From: an uncultured Caulobacterales bacterium
GTDB taxonomy: Bacteria > Pseudomonadota > Alphaproteobacteria > Caulobacterales > Caulobacteraceae
Length of the DNA stretch: 64,000 nucleotides
NCBI GenBank assembly: GCA_903837135.1
Contig: CAILTK010000090.1
Location: 22,858-86,857 of the forward strand
Reading direction: 5' to 3'
The translations under genes and the position numbers were made by a program. The number at the start of each line of letters is the position of its first letter. The first letter of the stretch is position 1. Shown in pieces: positions 7,722 through 15,329 of the stretch. The notes below the pieces were generated by a model. It worked only from the letters and a program-made list of their open reading frames with translations. It was not told the origin of the DNA and did no database searches.

Positions 7722-9149
7722 GTGAGGCTTCCCGTGCACCGCATACGCCTGCTCTCCCGCCGCCTCGGCGCGGTCGCCGCCGCCCTCTCGCGCGATCGCC
7801 GGGGCAATGTGGCGGTGCTGACCGCGCTGATGATGATCCCCATGGTCACCGCGCTCGGCATGGGCGCCGACTACGCCATGCAGAAGCAGCGCCAGGACCG
7901 GCTGGCCGGCATCGCCGACGCCACCGCGCTCTACGCCCTGACGCCGACCCTGATGACCTATACCTCGACCACCGCTCAGACCAAGGCGCAGCAGTTCTGG
8001 GCGTCGCAGGCGGCGATGGTGGGCGGCACTTCGGGGGTGACGGACACCATCACGGTGACGGACACGCCGCAGGGCACCGCGGTCCTGCGTACGGTCGCCG
8101 TCTCGTTCAGCGGGACCTCGTCGACCTATCTGACCTCGCTGATCGGGGTGACCAGCCTGCCGCTGGCCGGCAGCGCGGGGGCGAGCTCCAAGCTGGCGCC
8201 GCAGATCAACTTCTATCTCCTGGTGGATACCTCGCCGTCCATGGCCATCGCCGCGACGCAAGCGGACATCAACACCATGGTGTCGAACACCAGCGCGCAG
8301 GGCGGGTGCGCCTTCGCCTGCCACGAAAGCAACCCGGTTTCCGGCGACACCGCCGGCAATCCCACCGACCCGTCCACCCACCAGCCCGGCGACAACTACT
8401 TCCTCGCCCGCAAGCTGGGCGTGACCCTGCGGATCGATCTCGTGAACCAGGCGGTGTCGAGCCTGATGTCGACCGCCTCGACCACGGCCACCAAGAACAA
8501 CACGACCTACGGCGTCTCGGTCTCGACCATCGACTACCGGGTCGGTCAGCTCTACCAGACCAACAACATCTCCACCCACCTGTCGGCGGCGAAGAGCGCG
8601 GTCGGCACCCTCGACCAGCTCGAGGTCGCCTACAACGGCTGCATCATCTACAACAACTGCAACGCCAACAACGCCGGCAACGACCAGGACAGCTTCCTGG
8701 ACCTCGGTATCTCCACCCTCGGCACGCTGAACAGCGCCGCCTACAGTTCGGCCAACACGCCGGGCTACCAGATGTACACGCCCGGCCAGGGCACCGGGAA
8801 CACCGGCGACTCGCCACAGGAGATGCTGTTCATCATCTCCGACGGGGTGATCGACGCCTATTCGAACGGAAACCGGGTGATGGCGCCGATCAATACCCTG
8901 GTCGACAACTGCACGGCCATCAAGGCCAAGGGAATCCGGATCGCCTTCCTCTATCTGACCTACAATCCCCTGCCGACGAACTCCTTCTACAACAGCAACA
9001 TCGCCCCGTTCCAATCGAGCATCGCGACCGCCGCCCAGGCCTGCGCCTCGCCGGGCCTGTTCACCGAGGTCAACACGGGCGGCGACATCACCTCGGCCCT
9101 GACCAACCTGTTCCAGGTGGCGGTGACCACGGCGCGGCTGACGAAATAG
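7722..9149 (+). CDS. TadG-like protein with von Willebrand factor A domain
   Basis: A protein of about 475 residues. The N-terminal TadG-like domain (RDRRGNVAVLTALMMIP, one membrane helix at about 28-48, then DYAMQKQRQDRLAGIADATAL) is followed by an extracellular vWA-type domain with an intact MIDAS-like D169-T-S171-P-S173 and a later ISDG motif. TadG-type proteins anchor or help export Flp pili and may bind surfaces through the vWA domain. The start is a GTG two bases after the preceding stop (a second GTG lies at 7734). It is the third gene of a TadE-TadE-TadG unit; no cpa/tad ATPase or secretin genes are in the window. Confidence 0.82.
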   Translation: MRLPVHRIRLLSRRLGAVAAALSRDRRGNVAVLTALMMIPMVTALGMGADYAMQKQRQDRLAGIADATALYALTPTLMTYTSTTAQTKAQQFWASQAAMVGGTSGVTDTITVTDTPQGTAVLRTVAVSFSGTSSTYLTSLIGVTSLPLAGSAGASSKLAPQINFYLLVDTSPSMAIAATQADINTMVSNTSAQGGCAFACHESNPVSGDTAGNPTDPSTHQPGDNYFLARKLGVTLRIDLVNQAVSSLMSTASTTATKNNTTYGVSVSTIDYRVGQLYQTNNISTHLSAAKSAVGTLDQLEVAYNGCIIYNNCNANNAGNDQDSFLDLGISTLGTLNSAAYSSANTPGYQMYTPGQGTGNTGDSPQEMLFIISDGVIDAYSNGNRVMAPINTLVDNCTAIKAKGIRIAFLYLTYNPLPTNSFYNSNIAPFQSSIATAAQACASPGLFTEVNTGGDITSALTNLFQVAVTTARLTK

Positions 9150-9317
9150 CAAGCGGACGAGCGCGAGACCGCCTGGAGGCCAGCGGGCTTCGCACGGGCA
9201 GCGACGCTCTTCATGCTCCTGGCGGCGGCGCTCTCTCGGCGCTGACGCGTCCTGGGCGATCGCCGACCTCCTTGCCCGCCCCTGCCCTGTTGTGGCACTT
9301 GCGTGCTCGCCCCGCCG

Positions 9318-9407
9318 GGATGGGTGGCCGAGTGGTTTAAGGCAGCGGTCTTGAAAACCGCCGTGGGTTAACGCCCACCGTGGGTTCGAATCCCACCCCA
9401 TCCGCCA
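9318..9407 (+). tRNA. tRNA-Ser (anticodon UGA)
   Basis: A 90-base class II tRNA. The acceptor arm GGATGGG pairs with CCCATCC (9397-9403), with discriminator G and an encoded CCA. The anticodon stem is GCGGT/ACCGC with loop CTTGAAA, giving anticodon TGA at 9352-9354. A long variable arm (GTGGGTTAACGCCCAC type) and a T arm GTGGG-TTCGAAT-CCCAC follow. It reads codon UCA and wobble partners. No integrase or att duplication is seen beside it. Confidence 0.97.
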
Positions 9408-9617
9408 AGGCGACAGGACGAACCCCATTTCCCCACCCCGGCGCCGCGCAAGCTCTGGCGCGCGGCGGCGATGGTCGCCCGGGGGCTCCGAGCGGATCGG
9501 CAGGACCACCCTCGACAAGAGGACGACAAAAAGCCTCCGGGCGTGTGAGGCGCTGGGGGTTCGGCGCCGTCATGCTCATGGGAGGCCGCCGGGGGGCGAA
9601 CGACTCGGAGACGCGCC

Positions 9618-10262
9618 TTGCAGCTTTCGGCTTCGGATGGGCTCCCCCCCATCCAGACCATCCGCCGGCGCCAAGCGTATCGCTTAGGGAAAGCCGCGAC
9701 GTCGATCCACATCGCCGCCTCCCTTGAGAGATCGCAGACCGAACGGTTTCTGGAAGCGGCCTATTCGCGCGCCTTCGACGGTCGGTTGCGGAGCCATTAT
9801 CCGGTGCTGTTCGGCGTACGCGACGCGGCGGGCGAGGTGATCGCCGCCGCCGGCGTCCGTCCGGCGCGGTCGGGACCGCTGTTCCTCGAGCGCTACCTCG
9901 ACCGGCCGATCGAGCTGGCGATCGTCGCCCCGGGCGAAGCGTCGGTCGACCGCGCCGCCATCGTCGAGATCGGCAGTCTGGCGGCGGCGCGCCATGGAGC
10001 CGCGCTTCAGTTGTTCGAAGCCCTGGCCTCGCACCTGGCCGACAGCGGCGCCAGCCATGTGGCCGTGACGGCCACGCGCGGGCTGCGGCGGACCTTCAGC
10101 CGCCTCGGCTTTCCCTGGCGCGCCCTGGCCCCGGCGGATCCGGCGCGGATCGACGGCGCCGAGGACTGGGGTCGCTACTACGACACCGATCCGCAGGTGA
10201 TCGCCGGGCCGCTGCGGCAGGGGCTCGACCGGCTGCGCGCGCATCCGGCGGCCGGCCGATGA
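9618..10262 (+). CDS. Thermostable hemolysin family protein (GNAT-like fold), first gene of an uncharacterised operon
   Basis: A 214-residue protein resembling the thermostable hemolysin (T_hemolysin) family first named in Vibrio. Recognisable stretches are AAYSRAFDGRLRSHYPVLFGVRD, the acidic/glycine core AIVEIGSLAA and SHVAVTATRGLRRTFSRLGFP. From memory the family falls in the acetyltransferase (GNAT) clan, which also contains LuxI-type synthases, so an acyl- or aminoacyl-transferring role fits better than a toxin. No signal peptide is present. The start is TTG, supported by GGAG seven bases upstream. The ligase gene overlaps it by four bases (ATGA). That coupling suggests both act in one pathway, product unknown. 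Confidence 0.72.
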   Translation: MQLSASDGLPPIQTIRRRQAYRLGKAATSIHIAASLERSQTERFLEAAYSRAFDGRLRSHYPVLFGVRDAAGEVIAAAGVRPARSGPLFLERYLDRPIELAIVAPGEASVDRAAIVEIGSLAAARHGAALQLFEALASHLADSGASHVAVTATRGLRRTFSRLGFPWRALAPADPARIDGAEDWGRYYDTDPQVIAGPLRQGLDRLRAHPAAGR

Positions 10263-11758
10263 GCCGGGTTCTGGCCGCCGTTCACCGGCATGCGATCGAG
10301 ACGCCCGATCGGGTGGCGCTCAGCGATCACGCCGTGTCGCTGACCTATGCGGCGCTGGAGGCGGAGATCGCCGCCCTCGCCGCCGAGCTGAGCCGCCGCC
10401 TCCCGGGGATGCTCGCCGGACGACCGGTCGCGGTGGCGCTCGACAACGGTCCAGCCTGGGTGGTCCTCGACCTCGCCCTGATCCGTCTCGGTTGGCCGAG
10501 CCTGCCGATTCCCGGCTTCTTCACCGACCAGCAGCGCGAACATGCGCTGCGGAGCGCCGGCGCCGGGGCGATCGTGACCGTGGCCATGGACGCCTGCGCG
10601 CCCTTCTGCGTGGCCGGCCAGGACCTGTGCGTGTCGCCGTTGGCGCAGGCGGCCGCCGACCTGCCCCAAGGGACGGCCAAGATCACCTTCACCTCCGGCT
10701 CGACGGGCCAGCCCAAGGGCGTGTGCCTGTCGCAGGCGCAGATGGAGGACGTGGCCGCCGCCATCGTCTCGACCCTCGGCGACGAGTTCGCCGGCCGCCA
10801 CCTGCCGCTCCTGCCGCTGGCGATCCTGCTGGAGAACGTGGCCGGACTTTATCCCATCCTGCTCGCCGGCGGACGCTACCACGTCCTGCCCCCCGAACGG
10901 ACCGGCCTGGGCGATCCCTTCCGTCCCGCCCTCGGCCAGTTGGTGGCGGCGATCCGCGACGAGGAGGCGACCAGTCTGATCCTGGTTCCCGAGCTGCTGC
11001 GGGCGCTGGTGATGGCCATGGGCTTCACCGGCGCGCGCCTGCCGCGGCTGAAACTGGTGGCGGTGGGCGGCGCCCGGGTGGCGGCGCAGTTGCTGGACCA
11101 GGCGGCGAGCCTCGGCCTGCCGGTCTACGAGGGCTATGGGCTGAGCGAGTGCGCCTCCGTGGTCGCGCTCAATACGCCGGCGGCGCGGGCGGCGGGGTCG
11201 GTCGGCCGGCCCTTGCCGCATCTCACCGTGGAGATCGCCGAGGATGGGGAGATCGTCGTCGGTCCCCGCCCCTTCCTCGGCTACGCCGGCGGCGAGTCCC
11301 ACGCCGGCCCGGTCCGCACCGGCGACCTCGGACAGCTGGACGCCGACGGCTTCCTGCGCATCGAGGGCCGCCGGAGCAACACCATCATCACCGCCTTCGG
11401 CCGCAACATCGCGCCGGAATGGGTGGAGAGCGAGCTTACGGCCCAGCCGGAGATCCGCCAGGCCGTCGTGTTCGGCGAAGCGCAGCCGGAGCTCGGCGCG
11501 CTGATCGTACCGCTGTTTCCCGACATGCCCGAGACCGCCGTCGCCGCGGCTGTCGACCGCGCCAACCAGGCCCTCCCGGCCTATGCGCGGATTCGGCGCT
11601 GGAAGCTCCGTCCACCGTTCGACGCGGCGGCCGGAGAGCTGACCGGCAACGGCCGGCCGCGTCGGGCGACCATCCTCGACCACGAGCGCGCCTTCGTCGG
11701 CGCCGCGACCGATTTCCAACCCCAGGCCCAACTTCAGAGCACGAGGATCATCGCTTGA
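10259..11758 (+). CDS. AMP-dependent synthetase/ligase
   Basis: A 499-residue ANL-superfamily adenylating enzyme. It has the P-loop TFTSGSTGQPKG (about 143-154), the A5-like YEGYGLSE and the A7/A8 stretch RTGDLGQLDADGFLRIEGR. It probably activates a carboxylic acid as an acyl-AMP, with CoA or another acceptor. The C-terminal motif where the A10 catalytic lysine is expected reads ELTGNGRPRR, with no obvious Lys, so the second half reaction may be altered or carried out by the neighbouring GNAT-like protein. It overlaps both neighbours by four bases. The substrate cannot be read from the sequence. Confidence 0.85.
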   Translation: MSRVLAAVHRHAIETPDRVALSDHAVSLTYAALEAEIAALAAELSRRLPGMLAGRPVAVALDNGPAWVVLDLALIRLGWPSLPIPGFFTDQQREHALRSAGAGAIVTVAMDACAPFCVAGQDLCVSPLAQAAADLPQGTAKITFTSGSTGQPKGVCLSQAQMEDVAAAIVSTLGDEFAGRHLPLLPLAILLENVAGLYPILLAGGRYHVLPPERTGLGDPFRPALGQLVAAIRDEEATSLILVPELLRALVMAMGFTGARLPRLKLVAVGGARVAAQLLDQAASLGLPVYEGYGLSECASVVALNTPAARAAGSVGRPLPHLTVEIAEDGEIVVGPRPFLGYAGGESHAGPVRTGDLGQLDADGFLRIEGRRSNTIITAFGRNIAPEWVESELTAQPEIRQAVVFGEAQPELGALIVPLFPDMPETAVAAAVDRANQALPAYARIRRWKLRPPFDAAAGELTGNGRPRRATILDHERAFVGAATDFQPQAQLQSTRIIA

Positions 11759-12425
11759 GTTTCTTTGCACGTTTGGTGAACGACACCGCCGCCGGCCAGC
11801 GCGAGCTGGCCTCCACACCGCAGATCGAGGACGGTCTGGCGGGCAGGATTTCGCTCGAAACCTACATCGCCTACCTCACCGAGGCCTATCACCACGTCAA
11901 GCACACCGTGCCGCTGATGCAGGCGGCCCGGGCGGGCCTCGACGAGGCGCACGCGCGTTTCCGCGACGCGCTCGACGAATACATCGCCGAGGAGACCGGC
12001 CACGAGGCGTGGATCCTGAACGACATCCGCCATTGCGGCGGCGACGCCGAGGCGGTGCGCGACGGAGAGCCCCGGCCGGCGACCCGGCGGATGGTGGCGT
12101 TCGCCTACGACTACATTCGCCAGACCAATCCCATGGGCTTCTTCGGCATGGTGTTCGTGCTCGAGGGGACCAGCGTGCGGCTGGCGACCCAGGGCGCGGA
12201 GGCGGTGGCGAAGGCCCTGAACCTCGGCCCCGACGGCTTCAGCTATCTGGCCTCGCACGGCTCGCTCGACCAGGAGCATCTGGGTTCTTCCAGCGGCTGA
12301 TGGACGAGGTGACCGACCCCGCGGACCAGGACGCCATCGTCGAGGTCGCCGGGGTGATCTTCGGCCTGTTCGCCGAGATGTTCCGCGCGATTCCGCACAC
12401 CCGGGAGATCGCACATGTCGGCTGA
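11755..12425 (+). pseudogene. TenA/HDO-like iron-containing redox enzyme, one-base frameshift near the 3' end
   Basis: Starts at a TTG overlapping the ligase stop (TTGA), with AGGA seven bases upstream. The frame encodes a helical haem-oxygenase-like diiron oxidase/oxygenase fold with likely ligands in EAYHHVKH, EYIAEETGHE, EGTS and SLDQEH, but stops at 12300. The expected continuation (FFQRLMDEVTDPADQ to HTREIAHVG, stop at 12425) is intact in the next frame from 12285. One base is missing in or beside the GGG run at 12282-12284. The full product would be about 223 residues. This is either a real inactivating deletion or a homopolymer sequencing error; the intact downstream frame and the overlap with the next gene favour a very recent event or an error. 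Confidence 0.75.
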
Positions 12426-13188
12426 GCGAAAGGATGGACTCGAGCATAAGGAAGTTCTGCTGACCGGCGGCTCGGGCGGCCTCGGTCGCCTGATCTGCCG
12501 CGATCTCGTCGCCCGCGGCGCCAAGGTCACCGTGCTCGACCGGGTCGCGCCGGCGGAGGCGGTCAGCTTCGTCTCCCATGACCTGTCGAGCGCGGAGGGC
12601 ATAGAGGCGGCGGCGGCGGACGTGGGGCGGTTTCCGTGGGACATCGCCATCAACCTGGCGGGGATGCAGCACTTCGGTCCGATCGAAGACCAGTCGCCGG
12701 GACATCTGCTGGCCAGCTATATGGTCAACCTGATCGCGCCGGTGCGATTGACCCAGGCGGTGCTGCCGGGGATGAGGCGCAGCGGACGCGGACAGATCGT
12801 CAATATCGGCTCGATCTTCGGCTCGATAAATTTCGCCCACTTCGCCACCTATTCGAGCGCCAAGGCGGGCCTGCGCGGCTTCAGCCAGGCCTTGCGGCGC
12901 GAGGTCGCCGGCAGCGGGATCGCCGTCACCTACATCGCGCCGCGCGCGGTACGCACCCCGCTCAACAGCGCGCGGGTGATGGAGTTCGCCAGACTGACCG
13001 GGATGAACATGGACGAACCCGCCGCCATCGCCGCGCGGATCGTCGCCGTCGTCGAGGCGCGCAAGCCGGAGGCGTTCTTCGGCTTCCCCGAAAGCCTGTT
13101 CGTCCGCGTCAACGCCATCCTTCCCGGTCTGGTGGACGCCGCCCTGGCCGCCAACGACCGCAAGGCGGCGGCCCTGTTCAAAGCCTGA
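12415..13188 (+). CDS. Short-chain dehydrogenase/reductase (SDR) of the hemolysin-family operon
   Basis: A 257-residue classical SDR. The cofactor motif TGGSGGLG is at 17-24, NLAG at 80-83, the catalytic serine in NIGSIFG (S133), and Y146/K150 in YSSAK. The Asp at the end of strand 2 (LDRV) suggests NAD(H). It presumably oxidises or reduces an intermediate made by the upstream ligase and diiron enzyme. Its ATG lies inside the last codons of the preceding gene (11-base overlap), a further sign that the frameshifted upstream frame was functional until recently. Substrate unknown. Confidence 0.87.
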   Translation: MSAERKDGLEHKEVLLTGGSGGLGRLICRDLVARGAKVTVLDRVAPAEAVSFVSHDLSSAEGIEAAAADVGRFPWDIAINLAGMQHFGPIEDQSPGHLLASYMVNLIAPVRLTQAVLPGMRRSGRGQIVNIGSIFGSINFAHFATYSSAKAGLRGFSQALRREVAGSGIAVTYIAPRAVRTPLNSARVMEFARLTGMNMDEPAAIAARIVAVVEARKPEAFFGFPESLFVRVNAILPGLVDAALAANDRKAAALFKA

Positions 13189-13204
13189 AGTCAGGAGCGA
13201 TTCC

Positions 13205-13873
13205 ATGTCTGTCTCCATCCACGTCCTCTGCGCCGCCCTCGCGCTCGGCGCCGTCGCATCCGGCGCCGCACGGGCCGCCGAACCCGGCGGTTTCGATCAG
13301 CGCATCGACGCCCTCGCCCGGTCCTGGGCGCACATCAATTTCGAGGTCCACGACAAGGCGGCGCAGGCCACCCAGGCCGAAAGCCTGGTGCGCGAGTGCG
13401 ACGCGCTCGCCGTGCAGGCTCCGGCCCGGGCCGAGCCGCTGGTCTGGGAGGCGATCGCCGAAGCCACCGAGGCCGGCGCGAAGGGCGGCCTCGGCGCCCT
13501 CGGCCTGGTGAAGAGCGCGCGGGCTCATCTCGAGCAGGCCGAACGGCTCAATCCCGCCGCGCTGGGCGACGGGTCGGTCTACACCAGCCTCGGTTCGCTC
13601 TACGCCCAGGTCCCGGGCTTTCCGATCGGCTTTGGCGACGCGGGCAAGGCCCGGCGCTATTTTCAGAAGGCGTTGGCCGCCAATCCCGACGGGCTGGACG
13701 CCAACTACTTCTACGCCGACTTCCTGATGCGCGAGCACGACTACGCCGGCGCGATCCGGGCGCTCGACCGGGCGCTGGCGGCGCCCGCCCGGCCAGGTCG
13801 GGAAGTCGCGGATCGCGGCCGCCGCGCCGAAGCCGCGATCCTCCTCGCCAGGGCCCGTCAGGCCGCGTCATGA
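13205..13873 (+). CDS. Exported TPR-like protein, last gene of the hemolysin-family operon
   Basis: A 222-residue protein with a cleavable signal peptide (cleavage near ARA/AE at about 24-26) and helical repeats of tetratricopeptide type in the second half (YTSLGSLYAQVPGF, then ARRYFQKALAANPDGLDANYFYADFLM, then YAGAIRALDRAL). It starts 16 bases after the SDR with a good ribosome site (aggagcgattcc), so it belongs to the same transcript. A periplasmic TPR protein at the end of a small-molecule operon may be a carrier or export partner. It recalls TatT-like TPR proteins, but identity is unproven. Confidence 0.75.
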   Translation: MSVSIHVLCAALALGAVASGAARAAEPGGFDQRIDALARSWAHINFEVHDKAAQATQAESLVRECDALAVQAPARAEPLVWEAIAEATEAGAKGGLGALGLVKSARAHLEQAERLNPAALGDGSVYTSLGSLYAQVPGFPIGFGDAGKARRYFQKALAANPDGLDANYFYADFLMREHDYAGAIRALDRALAAPARPGREVADRGRRAEAAILLARARQAAS

Positions 13874-13951
13874 GAGAGCGGCCGCGCGCCAAAGAAGGCG
13901 ATGAAAGCCCGCCTGGAGCATGGCCTGTTTTGACGGAATCGTCTCTCCTTT

Positions 13952-14065
13952 GACGCCCCCTACGTCATGCCCGGCCTCCGTGCCGGCCATCCAGAGAAAC
14001 GCTACCGCAGAAAGTCTGGATCGCCGGGACAGGCCCGGCGAAGACGGCCTTGAGGTGGGGGCGTC
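13952..14065. repeat. Extragenic palindromic repeat between convergent genes
   Basis: The ends are inverted copies (GACGCCCCCTAC and GTGGGGGCGTC), and inside lie the modules CGTCATGCCCGGCCTCCG and GGATCGCCGGGACAGGCC. This resembles the dispersed alphaproteobacterial palindromes built on CGTCATCCCGG / CCGGGATCCAG, of which related copies occur at 47152-47216 and 62169-62211. It sits in the gap between the operon end and the convergent dioxygenase gene and may terminate both transcripts. Confidence 0.55.
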
Positions 14066-14080
14066 TAAATGAGGCTTACT

Positions 14081-15193
14081 CTACGCCAGCAGGCGCGGCA
14101 CGGCCACTTCGGCGATGCGGAAGTGGCCGTCGGCCGAGTCGTCCACGCCGGGGCGGGGGGTCGCGCGGCCGCTGACCACGCCATTCTTGCCGAAGCCGGG
14201 AACGATCGGCCGGCCGACCTTGCGGCTCAGCCACAGGCGCAGGAGGTGACGCTTGCGCTGGGGCTCGGGGTAGTCCCAGAACTGGGTGCGTGAGTGCAGG
14301 GCGGCGTAGTTCGACAGCCATTGGATGTCGCCCGGACGGAAGTCCATCTCGATCGCCATGCCGGGTTCGTAGGTGATCTCGTCGAACAGCTTGAGCACCT
14401 CGATCTGTTCGGGCCGCAGCCGCGGAACCTCGGGATAGTCCTGCGCGGTCATGATGTAGAGGGCGCCCGCGTACATGCTGAACACCCCGTCCACCAGGCT
14501 GATGATCGGCGAGGTGTAGGTGTTGGCCGGCGACGCGTGGTCCTGGCGCCGCCAGTCCCAGTGGAAGGGTTCGAACAGCAGGGGCGCGAGGTCCGGCCGG
14601 CGGCGGACGATCTCGTTGTAGATCTCCGCGCCGGAGACCAGCAGGGAGGCGCCGCCCTGCCTGGCGCCGCGCAGGCACATCAGGGCGACCACGTCGGAGC
14701 TGTCGGAGTGGAACACCAGCTTGTCGCGGACCTTGGACGACAGGGCGGTGGGATCGTCCATGGTCTTGTCGGAGGTGGCGTAGATGTGGTCCACCAGATC
14801 GCCGAGTTCGCTCTGGCGGATCGGGTCGCCCATGTGCAGGCCGAGGATGTAGTAGATCGCCGCCGAGAGGGTGTCGGAGTAGAGCTGCGTGCGCAGCCCA
14901 CGCACCAGGTTGAAACCTCGGCCGGTGTCGACGTCCTGGCCCCAGAGCTTCACCGCCGCGGCGCAGGCGACCAGCGGATAGTCGGACGCCTGCACCGTGC
15001 GAAGGTCCGGATCGTCCTCGACGAAACGGGCGCCGAGCTGTTCGAGTTCGGCGATCTCCGCGGCGGAGAGCTGGTAGACCCACTCCTGGCTCTTGCCGAG
15101 CTGGTCGCCGCGCCAGGCGGCGGCGCTGGTGATCAGCGGCAGGTCTGAACCGGATGCCCCGGGGGCGGGGGCCAATGTCGACGTCGCCAGCAT
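14081..15193 (-). CDS. TauD/TfdA-family 2-oxoglutarate-dependent dioxygenase
   Basis: A 370-residue Fe(II)/2OG oxygenase. The facial triad is visible as H162-x-D164 (FHSDSSD) and distal H300 (NYAALHSRTQF), with a 2OG-binding arginine in RKRHLLRLWL (about 315-319). The GDIQWLSN stretch before the distal histidine is typical of this branch. It is longer than TauD (about 280) because of an N-terminal extension. It probably hydroxylates a small carboxylated substrate. It is convergent with the hemolysin-family operon and has its own promoter beyond 15193, so a shared pathway is possible but not shown. Confidence 0.85.
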   Translation of the reverse strand: MLATSTLAPAPGASGSDLPLITSAAAWRGDQLGKSQEWVYQLSAAEIAELEQLGARFVEDDPDLRTVQASDYPLVACAAAVKLWGQDVDTGRGFNLVRGLRTQLYSDTLSAAIYYILGLHMGDPIRQSELGDLVDHIYATSDKTMDDPTALSSKVRDKLVFHSDSSDVVALMCLRGARQGGASLLVSGAEIYNEIVRRRPDLAPLLFEPFHWDWRRQDHASPANTYTSPIISLVDGVFSMYAGALYIMTAQDYPEVPRLRPEQIEVLKLFDEITYEPGMAIEMDFRPGDIQWLSNYAALHSRTQFWDYPEPQRKRHLLRLWLSRKVGRPIVPGFGKNGVVSGRATPRPGVDDSADGHFRIAEVAVPRLLA

Positions 15194-15329
15194 GCTTGCA
15201 TCCTCTGCACTTCACCCGGACGGCGATGCGTCCGGACCCCCGCACGCTAGGGGACGGCGAGCGCCGCGTCTTGTCGCTGCGCGCAACACCGATTGAAGAT
15301 TGAGCGCGGCCGGATCCAGAGCGGAAGGG

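Noticed and set aside
9318..9407. tRNA-Ser as an integration site for a genomic island
   Set aside because: No integrase gene and no duplicated tRNA 3' end were found in the flanking sequence.
7671..9518. A 615-codon open frame on the minus strand opposite the TadG-like gene and tRNA
   Set aside because: It is a mirror of strong coding on the plus strand in very GC-rich DNA and has Arg/Gly/His-rich composition and no domain. It also runs across the tRNA.
9618..10262. Annotating the first operon gene as a secreted toxin
   Set aside because: The hemolysin name is historical. There is no signal peptide, and the operon context is enzymatic; only the family name is used.
11755..12425. Thiaminase II / thiamin biosynthesis role (TenA)
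   Set aside because: The fold is shared, but the acidic and histidine residues suit a diiron enzyme and no thi genes or thiamin riboswitch lie nearby.
13952..14065. CRISPR array or integron-type site
   Set aside because: Only one unit of nested palindromes is present, without regularly spaced direct repeats. No CRISPR array or cas gene was seen anywhere in the window.
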